The translations under genes were made by a program, and so were the position numbers. Shown here in pieces: positions 52,706 to 59,679 of a DNA stretch of 64,000 nucleotides (position 1 is the first letter of the stretch; each line of letters starts with the position of its first letter). Origin of the DNA: Natrinema versiforme. GTDB taxonomy: Archaea > Halobacteriota > Halobacteria > Halobacteriales > Natrialbaceae. The notes below the pieces were generated by a model. That model did no database searches. It worked only from the letters and a program-made list of their open reading frames with translations, and was not told where the DNA came from. Location of the stretch: contig NZ_CP040330.1 of NCBI RefSeq assembly GCF_005576615.1, positions 2,356,001-2,420,000 on the forward strand. The letters are read 5' to 3'.

Positions 52706-53854
52706 CTATCCCATACGATCAAGAGCGTTCCTGCGGTCTTCTACAGGGGCTTGATCGTACTTGAAGGTCGTTCGGGGGGATTGGTGCCGTAACTGGCTCT
52801 GTGCCGCTGCAAGGCCACCCTCTCTCGCCATATACGTCCCTACAGAGTGGCGAAGACTGTACCATGTTAGTGAGCGATTCTCCATATTGATGTTTGCTAC
52901 CTCTGCTATTTTTTCGAGTACGTATTTGAGCGACGATGAGCGGTATGGATTTCCGTGACGGGTTAACCAGAGTTGATCACTATCTGTATACTTATCGTAC
53001 AGTTGTCTCTCCCTGAGCCAATTCTGTAGCAACTCTGCTGTAGATCGCTGTAGTGAGACAATCCAGTTCTCACGGTTCTTACTCGACTCTTCTTTGGGGA
53101 TACGGAGAACTGCGTTATCGATATCGACCCACTGGACTGTTGCCCTCGCTACTTCAATGGGGCGTAAACCAGCATCAAGTGAGACACAAATGAGAGAGGC
53201 GTATTTGAATCCCTCTGCGTTTTCAAAGTCAGAGGGCTGTACTGCTGATACTGGTTTGTCAAGACGATAAGATAGGTATTCTTTCCACCGCTGTCGTTCT
53301 TCTGGCGACATAGCTGCATAAGCGGGAATAGAGTCCCATTGCAGTGCTGCTTCTCTAAGCCTCTGACGTTCCTCTCTGGTCAAATAGTCCTGTGGTGATG
53401 TTCCTGTAGCGCCATTGAAGGTGATTTCTGGTTCCCACTCATCCCCTTTGAACCGAAAGAACATCTTCAGCGATTTCTGGATATTCGACTTGTGGCTCTC
53501 ACTGTAGTCACTATAGGCTAACTCTTGTGTATAGGTATCTGCATGGTCTGTCGTAACAGCAGTAGTGTATCCATCGTTGTTGTCCCAGACCCATCTATAG
53601 AATACGTCAGTATCGTGAGCACGCCGCTTTACTACATCGAAGGAATATCCCTTGGCTGAATCAGGATCTTTCCCGAGGTGTAGCATCCAGTTGATTAGTT
53701 CTTCACGGTGATGTCGGTAGTCAGTCCGCTGCTTAGTATTCAATCGCTCTCTCGTTGGCTCAGGGATAAGAACAATCGTTCCCTCATCAGTACTGATTGT
53801 GTCCTTATCTGGCGTACGTTGAGTATCGAAGTCAGCTTCCTCGTGTACTGTCAT
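52706..53854 (-). CDS. Tyrosine recombinase (integrase), element A
   Basis: XerC/D-like integrase of 382 aa. An N-terminal core-binding domain (ELINWMLHLGKDPDSAKGYSFDVVKRRAHDTDVFYRW) is followed by the catalytic domain: Arg I in SLDAGLRPIEVARA, Lys in VLRIPKEESSKNRENW, His/Arg II in LTWYSLRHSVGTYM, His III in LRHQSPRTTFKYDQAP and Tyr in FKYDQ. The start ATG 53854 lies about 170 bp from the broken tRNA copy. It is read leftward away from that site. This is the likely integrase for the tRNA-Ser site; a remnant of a relative survives at 55414-55446. Confidence 0.93.
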   Translation of the reverse strand: MTVHEEADFDTQRTPDKDTISTDEGTIVLIPEPTRERLNTKQRTDYRHHREELINWMLHLGKDPDSAKGYSFDVVKRRAHDTDVFYRWVWDNNDGYTTAVTTDHADTYTQELAYSDYSESHKSNIQKSLKMFFRFKGDEWEPEITFNGATGTSPQDYLTREERQRLREAALQWDSIPAYAAMSPEERQRWKEYLSYRLDKPVSAVQPSDFENAEGFKYASLICVSLDAGLRPIEVARATVQWVDIDNAVLRIPKEESSKNRENWIVSLQRSTAELLQNWLRERQLYDKYTDSDQLWLTRHGNPYRSSSLKYVLEKIAEVANINMENRSLTWYSLRHSVGTYMAREGGLAAAQSQLRHQSPRTTFKYDQAPVEDRRNALDRMG

Positions 53855-53964
53855 TATATTCGATACCCTATTTCGATCAATAATTCATCCAATCGAGCTT
53901 GGATTAGCATCATGGTTTGGTCACTCCCTTAGCGAGAGCGAACACGAGGTGAGGTGGGTTCCGT

Positions 53965-54020
53965 CCGAAATCGTACGATTTCGGCGGGAATAGTGGAGTC
54001 GAACCGTAGGGAGACTCCAC
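53965..54020. repeat. Palindrome and stem-loop beside the right attachment site
   Basis: A 20-bp perfect palindrome (53965-53984, core AAATCGTACGATTT) is followed by GTGGAGTC (53993-54000) and GACTCCAC (54013-54020), an 8-bp stem with a 12-nt loop that ends two bases before the tRNA repeat. They resemble short haloarchaeal palindromic repeats and could be recombinase arm sites. Confidence 0.5.
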
Positions 54021-54022
54021 GT

Positions 54023-54101
54023 GGTGGCAGAGCGGCCCAACGCGCCTGCCTTGAGAGCAGGTGGCTGTCAAGCCTCATGGGTTCAAATCCCATCCCCACC
54101 G
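54023..54101 (+). pseudogene. Partial tRNA-Ser copy (right attachment site of element A)
   Basis: Identical over 79 bp to bases 6-84 of the tRNA-Ser gene at 45596-45679. The preceding bases are unrelated, so the 5' acceptor strand is lost and the acceptor stem cannot form (only G-C pairs at 3 of 7 positions). It cannot be a functional tRNA. It marks the right boundary of element A. Confidence 0.9.
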
Positions 54102-54103
54102 TT

Positions 54104-54133
54104 GCTGTCGCGAACAATCCCGTGAGCGACAGC
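54104..54133. repeat. Stem-loop between attachment sites
   Basis: GCTGTCGC (54104-54111) and GCGACAGC (54126-54133), an 8-bp stem with a 14-nt loop, directly behind the partial tRNA. It belongs to the 85-bp spacer between two tRNA-derived fragments. Confidence 0.5.
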
Positions 54134-54354
54134 GAGGTCGATGGGATTTGAATCAGGGAGTGAAACGAGCGCAGCGAGTGGAACGACCGTGGTTCAAATC
54201 CCATCCCCACTGCTTCCTTGCGATTTTAAGGGATCGTATCACCATCAGCTCTATCCTCGAACTGCTCTCACCTAGATAAGGATCTCACCGAGAGAAGCGA
54301 TAATGTGCTACAGAATCTGTATCCTTATAGGAGTAGCAGTATATGGCCGTAGCA

Positions 54355-54888
54355 ATGTCAGATAGTGTGAGTGAAATTGGCGCAAATGAGAGAGACTCTC
54401 TTAGAGCGATTGGGGATGATGCCCTAAATATATTTAGAGCAGGTTTGTATTTAATTGTAATATACATTTCAATACTTTCTCTGACATTGAACACAGGTGG
54501 AAGTGACTACATCGAGAATGTTATCAATTCATCTTATACAATTAATGGAATTGTCTTCTGGATTGGGTCACTCACAAGCAGTATATTAACCCACAGAATG
54601 GCACGACGGGTAACACTCCAAGAACACTACTCTCAGTTGGGACGGATAGACGATAAGTTTGACATTCTAAATTTTGCCACTGCCAGCACCGTTGGCCTAT
54701 TGATTTCCGTATTTTCGCTTATCTTCGGTCTTCTTGCAGGTTGGTCGAATACCGTGAACGAGTCATCAACAGGTGTAGGCATTGAGCAACCAATTGCCAT
54801 CATCGGATTATCATTTATCTTTATAGTTTCTATTTACAGCATACTATCGATCATAGATATATTGAGAGACAGATGGGGGCCCTATTAG
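54355..54888 (+). CDS. Four-helix membrane protein of element B
   Basis: Unknown protein of 177 aa with about four membrane helices: AGLYLIVIYISILSLTLN, NGIVFWIGSLTSSILTH, TVGLLISVFSLIFGLLAGWS and AIIGLSFIFIVSIYSILSIIDIL. Start ATG 54355 (MSDSVSEIG) is chosen since CTTATAG (54324-54330) is centred 28 nt before it; the earlier ATG 54343 is too close. Composition is A+T-rich like the elements. It is followed by a gene for a membrane-tethered protein. Confidence 0.7.
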   Translation: MSDSVSEIGANERDSLRAIGDDALNIFRAGLYLIVIYISILSLTLNTGGSDYIENVINSSYTINGIVFWIGSLTSSILTHRMARRVTLQEHYSQLGRIDDKFDILNFATASTVGLLISVFSLIFGLLAGWSNTVNESSTGVGIEQPIAIIGLSFIFIVSIYSILSIIDILRDRWGPY

Positions 54889-54955
54889 GAAGATCCTACG
54901 ACTGTCATAGCGTTTCATCATTGGGTTAAATACATTCCACTTCTATATCTGAAAT

Positions 54956-55417
54956 ATGGTGAATGATCTTGCTGTCGGGATACTAACAGTTCTCGGTGGG
55001 GCTATTAGTGGCTTCATTGGAATATCCTATTCAGAATATCAAAGCCGGCGAAAACAACGTAAAGAATTGAAAGAATGGTATAACACAACGATATTATTAG
55101 CGAAACGAGTAGAACGAATTCACTCAGAGGATTTTAACGGAAGTGGGGATTATATTGGGGATGCACTATCAGGCGTAATTGGACGACTGACGGAGCATTT
55201 AATGGATTCCCCAAGTGATGTTGACACTGAAATCCTCAACCGTTGTGAAGAGTTAGCAGCCGAATGTGAAAACGCACGGGCCTTCCTGAGAGCTGATAGA
55301 ATAAGAAATACACGCGCCAGTTCTGAACAGGGGCCTCCAACCAGAAATGCCGTCGAAAAGGCACGAGATGTTAGAGTAATGGCTGAGGACGCAAAGACAG
55401 ATGTTGGCTGGCTCTAA
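54956..55417 (+). CDS. Membrane-anchored hypothetical protein of element B
   Basis: Unknown protein of 153 aa with one N-terminal helix (LAVGILTVLGGAISGFIGISYSEY), then a basic stretch (QSRRKQRKELKEW) and a helical soluble part (CEELAAECENARAFLRADRIRN). ATG 54956 is preceded by TTAAATA centred 27 nt upstream, so it has its own promoter. Its stop overlaps the stop of the recombinase remnant on the opposite strand. It may form a membrane complex with the four-helix protein; a defence or exclusion function is a guess. Confidence 0.7.
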   Translation: MVNDLAVGILTVLGGAISGFIGISYSEYQSRRKQRKELKEWYNTTILLAKRVERIHSEDFNGSGDYIGDALSGVIGRLTEHLMDSPSDVDTEILNRCEELAAECENARAFLRADRIRNTRASSEQGPPTRNAVEKARDVRVMAEDAKTDVGWL

Positions 55418-55446
55418 CCCATCCGATCAAGAGCGTTTCTGCGATC
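55414..55446 (-). pseudogene. C-terminal remnant of a tyrosine recombinase gene
   Basis: Read on the minus strand, 55446-55414 encodes DRRNALDRMG and a TAG stop. These ten residues are the exact C-terminus of the 382-aa integrase of element A, but with different codons (for example CGG for CGT). The frame breaks right upstream, so the rest of the gene has been deleted. Orientation and position next to the right T-arm fragment mirror element A. Confidence 0.75.
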
Positions 55447-55484
55447 TAAACAGTAGAATTTGAATCAGCGAGCGAAACGACCGT

Positions 55485-55504
55485 GGTTCAAATACAATCC
55501 CTAC
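55485..55504. repeat. Degenerate T-arm fragment (right edge of element B)
   Basis: Corresponds to the 20 bases at 45658-45677 of the tRNA, differing at several positions (AATACAATCCCTAC). It follows CGACCGT, as does the fragment at 54191-54210. It is the outermost trace of the tRNA-Ser integrations seen. Confidence 0.65.
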
Positions 55505-55820
55505 TATTCCCAACAATTCTTGACCACACGCAACAAGGGGGGGAGAACAGGTCGGACAAGATCTAATACCGTGATTGAAACCGCTAGTCCTGTTATCGTG
55601 GCAACACGGAATCGCCACGCCCTCCCCAACCGATTCGTTCGCTCGCCCTGCTCGCTTCACTCATCCCTCGCACACTGTTGTCGGCCGGCTTCGCTTTCAC
55701 TCAGCCGGCCAACAGCGCGCGCCATCGCGGTGGTCGATCAGTCCGGACGGCTCGAAGAGACGCGACACCAAGCGCTAGCTAGTGAAAAGAGAGCGCCAAA
55801 GCAGAAGAACCGCTCCGGAT
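55505..55820. other. Gap between element B and the GntP gene
   Basis: About 315 bp without a convincing gene. A strong hairpin lies at 55675-55715: CTGTTG and GGCCGGC pair with GCCGGCCAACAG, with a bulge. It could be a terminator of the leftward GntP gene or a palindromic repeat. Above it is A+T-richer element-like sequence, below it chromosomal-like G+C-rich sequence, so the island probably ends at about 55.5-55.6 kb. Confidence 0.45.
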
Positions 55821-57233
55821 CTATGCGAGCGGGAAGAGCGTCGAGAGCAGCAGGCTCGTGAGCAGTCCGGAGACGGAGATGATCGTCGTCAGGACGGTCC
55901 ACGTTCGGAGCGTCTCGCCCTGCGTGAGTCCGCCGATCTCCTTGACCAGCCAGAAGCCGGAATCGTTGTACCACGAGAAGATGTTGGCACCAGCGCCGAT
56001 CACCATCACGAGATAGGCGACGTGCACCTCGAGCTGGCCGGTGAGCGGGGCCATGATCCCGGCGGCGGTGAGCATCGCGGCCGTCGCCGATCCCTGCGCG
56101 ATGCGAACGATCGCGGCGATGAGCCACGCAGTGACCAGCAGGCCGATACCGATGCCCTGGAGGGCACCTGCGAGGTAGTCGCCGATCCCGGAGGCGGCGA
56201 GGAGCGCACCGAAGGCACCACCGGCGGCGGTGATCGCCGCGATGTTACCGCCGCTTTTTAGCGCCTCCGTGAGTTCGTCAGTCCACTCGCTCTGGGAAAG
56301 GTTGTTGTGCCGCATGAAGGTGTACGCCGCGGCGAGGGCGGCGATCGTGAGCGCGACGTTCTTGCCGCCGAGGAACGCGGCGACCGGCTCGATGACGCCA
56401 AGCGCGGGCACGACTTCCTGGAACCCCTCGACGACGGTCAGCGAAGCGATGAGGACGACGGCCAGCACGATCGGTGCCGACGACTCGAGCATGCCTGGGA
56501 GGGAACTCGTCGGCTTGTCGGCGACGGTCTCGAGTTCCTCGGTCGTCGTCGACATCGTGTCGCGCAACGGGATGTCGAGCCTGGCGTTGATCCACCGGCC
56601 GTAGACGAGGCCGGCGACGATCGCCGCCGGGATGGCGGTCGCGATTCCGATGGCGATCGTCATCCCCAGATCCGTCTCGAGTTCGGCCGCGACGGCCAAC
56701 GGACCCGGCGTCGGGGGGACGAAGACGTGCGTGGTCGCCGCGCCGGCCCCGACGACGACGATGAACAGCGTGTAGTCCCGACCCACGCGGGCGCGCATCG
56801 ACCGTGCGAGGGGTGCCATGAGGTAGAAGACGCTGTCGAAGAAGACGGGGACGGCGAGGAAGGAACTGCTTCCCAGCAGGGAGATGTCCGAGTTGGACTC
56901 GCCGAGGACGTTCTGAAAGCTCCGGACGATCCGCTGGGCCGCCCCGCTCTCGAGCATCGATTTGCCGATGACTGCGGCCATCAGGATCGGGATACCGATC
57001 CCGGCCATGTTCTCCCCGAAGGCGGTCGCGACTTGAGAGCCGGCATCGGACGCGCCGAAGTCGGCGACGAAGACCGTGTTGACGACGCCGACGGTGAACC
57101 CGGCGATGATCAAGCCAATAAACGCCGGGAGGTCGAGCCAGACCAGCAACGCGACGACTGCGATAAGACCGATGACGAACGTAATTAACGGACTATGCGC
57201 GAAGTCCACCGCTTGCAGCGGTATAAACGCCAT
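55821..57233 (-). CDS. GntP-family permease
   Basis: Gluconate:H+ symporter family membrane protein of 470 aa with about 12 helices. Characteristic blocks are IGIPILMAAVIGKSMLESGAAQRIVRSF, YLMAPLARSMRARVGRDYTLFIVVVGAGAATTHVFVPPTPGPLAVAAELETDLG (the PPTPGP motif region) and the C-terminal ATAAMLTAAGIMAPLTGQLEVHVAYLVMVIGAGANIFSWYNDSGFWLVKEIGG. ATG 57233 (MAFIPLQAVDF) is preferred over the frame to 57257. The substrate could be gluconate or another hydroxy acid; since it precedes methylaspartate-cycle genes it may bring in an organic acid used there. Confidence 0.92.
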   Translation of the reverse strand: MAFIPLQAVDFAHSPLITFVIGLIAVVALLVWLDLPAFIGLIIAGFTVGVVNTVFVADFGASDAGSQVATAFGENMAGIGIPILMAAVIGKSMLESGAAQRIVRSFQNVLGESNSDISLLGSSSFLAVPVFFDSVFYLMAPLARSMRARVGRDYTLFIVVVGAGAATTHVFVPPTPGPLAVAAELETDLGMTIAIGIATAIPAAIVAGLVYGRWINARLDIPLRDTMSTTTEELETVADKPTSSLPGMLESSAPIVLAVVLIASLTVVEGFQEVVPALGVIEPVAAFLGGKNVALTIAALAAAYTFMRHNNLSQSEWTDELTEALKSGGNIAAITAAGGAFGALLAASGIGDYLAGALQGIGIGLLVTAWLIAAIVRIAQGSATAAMLTAAGIMAPLTGQLEVHVAYLVMVIGAGANIFSWYNDSGFWLVKEIGGLTQGETLRTWTVLTTIISVSGLLTSLLLSTLFPLA

Positions 57234-57448
57234 GCGTGAATCGTACCCATCCCACACCTATTATTAATCCTTACGATCATAGTAAATTATTGTTTTCCGG
57301 CTGTCAGGTCTGATAACTACTCGACGGCGGCGAGAGTCGCGGACACCGCTACCGAGAGACGGAGGGCAAACGGTGAGCGGCTCCGATACCGATCTACCGA
57401 CGCCGAAAACTAGATCGATCGGCCGGCGATTCAGCGTGATTCGACCGT

Positions 57449-58492
57449 TCAGCGGTACGACAGCTCGAGGTCCCGCGCCCGGTCGAGCAGATCCTCGTCG
57501 TAGTACTCCTCGGTCTGTGCGGGTCGGATGTCGTCGATGGCGCGGACCTTCTGGACGGTGTTGCGGAAGTTCTTGAACGTGGCTTCGTCGACCATCTGGC
57601 CGTCGATGGTGACCGCGCCGGTGCCCTCGCGTTTTGCCTCGTTGAACCGCTCGATCTTGTGGACGTCGCGCTCGAGTTCCTCAGGCGTGGGCATGTGGAC
57701 GGTGTTGGCCTGGATCGTCTGCTTAGGGTACAGCGACCACGAGCCGTCAAGGCCGAGTTGCGCTTCGTGTTCGACCTGGTCGGCGTACTCGTCGGCGTTG
57801 TAGTAGGTCAGGCCGGCACGCTCTTTGAACAGGTCGTCGAAGGGGCCGCCGATCGAGAGCAGGCTGCCGGCGCTGGCCTCGTTCGAGAGGGCCTCGAGCA
57901 GGCCGTCCCAGCGGGGCATGCCGTCGCCGAGGTCCCGACCGCCGAGTTCGGCGGCGTAGTCGACGGGGCCGAAGACGAGTGCGGTGAGTCGGGAGTCCTC
58001 GCCGAACTTCGAGATTTCGCGGAGGTCCGAGCGGGCGCGGCCGGTTTCGATGATGATCGAGAGGCCGATCGAGCCGTCGTCGTAGCCGTGTTCGGCCTCG
58101 GCCTCGGCGACGACCTCGGCGGCGCGTTTCACGTCCTCGAGGCGGCCGACCTTGGGGACGACGACGCCGTCGATCTCGTCGCCGAGCTCGCCGACGAGGC
58201 GGTCGATCTGGTCGCGCCCTTTCTCGCAGTACTCCTCGTCCTCGTAGCTCCACTCGACGCGGGGCCAGATCTCACCGGGGAACTCATACTGGGGCACCTT
58301 CTCGATGGTGTTCTCGAGCCCCTCGGCTTTCATGTCCGGTGCGGTCCCGTCTTCCATGTCGGGGACGAGCCAGTCGGGGGCCTGGAAACCCTCCGCCTCG
58401 AGCGCGGAGGTCAGGTACTTCGCCGAGTCGTCTTTCGGAACGGCGGCCGGTGCGGTCTGGAACGTGCGGCAGAGTCGGATGTCCTCGCTCAT
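57449..58492 (-). CDS. Beta-methylmalyl-CoA / malyl-CoA lyase (HpcH/HpaI-type)
   Basis: CitE-like lyase of 347 aa: DWLVPDMEDGTAPDMKAEGLENTIEKVP near the start, then GVVVPKVGRLEDVKRAAEVV, LSIIIETGRARSDLREI, ALVFGPVDYAAELGG and GLDGSWSLYPKQTIQANTVHMPT. These hold the Glu, Asp and Arg of the metal and CoA site. In the methylaspartate cycle it cleaves beta-methylmalyl-CoA to glyoxylate and propionyl-CoA. Start ATG 58492 (MSEDIRLCRTFQTAP); the longer open frame upstream is spurious. It is downstream of mesaconyl-CoA hydratase by about 60 bp. Confidence 0.92.
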   Translation of the reverse strand: MSEDIRLCRTFQTAPAAVPKDDSAKYLTSALEAEGFQAPDWLVPDMEDGTAPDMKAEGLENTIEKVPQYEFPGEIWPRVEWSYEDEEYCEKGRDQIDRLVGELGDEIDGVVVPKVGRLEDVKRAAEVVAEAEAEHGYDDGSIGLSIIIETGRARSDLREISKFGEDSRLTALVFGPVDYAAELGGRDLGDGMPRWDGLLEALSNEASAGSLLSIGGPFDDLFKERAGLTYYNADEYADQVEHEAQLGLDGSWSLYPKQTIQANTVHMPTPEELERDVHKIERFNEAKREGTGAVTIDGQMVDEATFKNFRNTVQKVRAIDDIRPAQTEEYYDEDLLDRARDLELSYR

Positions 58493-58551
58493 GTGTCTGT
58501 GGTCGTGTCTGGATTCGCGGTTGGCTGCGGTCGTTCGTCTGGTCGTGCGTC

Positions 58552-59679
58552 TCAGTTCGGTCGCGTTCGGATCTCGGCGGTTCGCGTCCCCGAGTAGACC
58601 GGTTCGTCGTCCTGATTGAACGCGATGTGCTCGAAGGTGACGGTGCCGGCCTCGTCGCTCGAGGCCGTGGCTTCGGCCTCGATCACGCGCGTGAACGCGT
58701 AGACGGTGTCGCCCACGGCGACGAACGTGTGGAACGATTCGTCGTCGAAGCCGACCTCGCGCCACGTCCGCTCGTCCGAGCGGGCGTGGCCCAGCGCGGT
58801 CGACCGGGTCACGTCGCCGTAGGTGACGATGTCGCCCGACGGCGAGTCGGCCATCACGTCGACGTTGTGGTGTTGTTTGGCCGTGTTGAGCGTCGCCAGC
58901 GGCAGGGACGCGACGGTCACGTCGTCCTGCGTGCGACCCCGTTCGTGTCGATAGGCGACAGCTGCGTTCTCGTCGCCGGCTCGCTCGAGGGCCTCGACGA
59001 AGTCCTCGTAGTAGCCGCCCTCGGGCGAGATGAACTCGTCGGGGAGTTCGGGCTCGTCGCCGTCTTCCTCGGCGGCCGTGGCACTGCCGCTCCCGTCCGT
59101 CGCCACGGGCTCGCGGCGCGGGATCATGTTCGTGCGCTCGTAGGAGCAGAGCACGTCGCCGGTTGCGGCGTCTTTGCCGCGGGTGCGCCACGAGACGATG
59201 CCGTACTCGGGCCGGGAACTCGAGGTCGCGCAGTTGACGACCTCGCTCTCGACGTGGAGTTCAGTGCCCGCGTAGACCGGCGTCCCGGGGAACCGCACGT
59301 CGGTCCGCCCGAGGAAGTAGCCCCCCTTCTCGCTCAGGTCCTCGACGGTGATGCCGAGGGTGGCGGCGGTGAGGTAGTCCGGGTGGATCGGCGGCTCCTC
59401 GAATCCGCGTGCCGCCGCGGCGTCGGTCCGCCAGTAGGCCGGGTCGTGATTGAGCGTCTGGCTCATCCACTGTTGGTTCCCCCACTCAGTGAGCGTGAGT
59501 CCGGGGTCGTGCTCGATGAGGTCGCCCTCCGCGAAGTCCTCGAAGAAATTGCCCTTCTCCTTGGTCTCGGCCCGCTCGAGCGCCTGTGCGAACGTGTCGG
59601 GATCGGTCCAGTCAATCGGTCGCGGTTCGCTTCGCTCTCCGCTCCCGTTGTCGGAATCCCGTTGTGATTCCCTAGTCAT
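58552..59679 (-). CDS. mch: Mesaconyl-CoA hydratase
   Basis: Two hot-dog/MaoC-like domains in 375 aa. The N-terminal block GNFFEDFAEGDLIEHDPGLTLTEWGNQQWMSQTLNHDPAYW and the central PIHPDYLTAATLGITVEDLSEKGGYFLGRTDVRFPGTPVYAGTELHVESEVV are characteristic; the C-terminal domain contains DTVYAFTRVIEAEA. It hydrates mesaconyl-CoA to beta-methylmalyl-CoA. ATG 59679 overlaps the stop of the ammonia-lyase gene by 8 bp. A Gly/Ser/Glu-rich spacer (GSATAAEEDGDEPE) separates the domains. Confidence 0.92.
   Translation of the reverse strand: MTRESQRDSDNGSGERSEPRPIDWTDPDTFAQALERAETKEKGNFFEDFAEGDLIEHDPGLTLTEWGNQQWMSQTLNHDPAYWRTDAAAARGFEEPPIHPDYLTAATLGITVEDLSEKGGYFLGRTDVRFPGTPVYAGTELHVESEVVNCATSSSRPEYGIVSWRTRGKDAATGDVLCSYERTNMIPRREPVATDGSGSATAAEEDGDEPELPDEFISPEGGYYEDFVEALERAGDENAAVAYRHERGRTQDDVTVASLPLATLNTAKQHHNVDVMADSPSGDIVTYGDVTRSTALGHARSDERTWREVGFDDESFHTFVAVGDTVYAFTRVIEAEATASSDEAGTVTFEHIAFNQDDEPVYSGTRTAEIRTRPN

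Larger units (their letters stand above)
45601..54101. mobile_element. Integrative element A in tRNA-Ser (about 8.4 kb)
   Basis: Bounded by a 79-bp direct repeat: 45601-45679 within the intact tRNA-Ser and 54023-54101 in a broken copy. Inside, the DNA is clearly A+T-richer and less biased in codon use than the chromosome. It holds seven leftward unknown genes (46351-50364, counting a 29-codon one), two rightward genes (50649-51566) and two leftward tyrosine recombinase genes (51788-53854). No capsid, terminase or replication protein was recognised. It is an integrated plasmid, virus remnant or satellite. Confidence 0.85.
54191..55504. mobile_element. Element B: remnant of a second integration at the tRNA-Ser site
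   Basis: Bounded by tRNA T-arm fragments at 54191-54210 (exact GGTTCAAATCCCATC...) and 55485-55504 (degenerate, with ACA in place of CCC and other changes). The left 70 bp inside it match the left end of element A (45679-45752) with differences. Both right ends are preceded by ATTTGAATCAG (54146-54156; 55458-55468). Inside are two rightward genes (54355-54888, 54956-55417) and a recombinase C-terminal remnant on the other strand (55414-55446). It is probably a decayed relative of A. Confidence 0.7.

Noticed and set aside
54023-54101. Second functional tRNA-Ser
   Set aside because: The 5' acceptor strand is missing, so the acceptor stem cannot form; it is an attachment-site duplicate.
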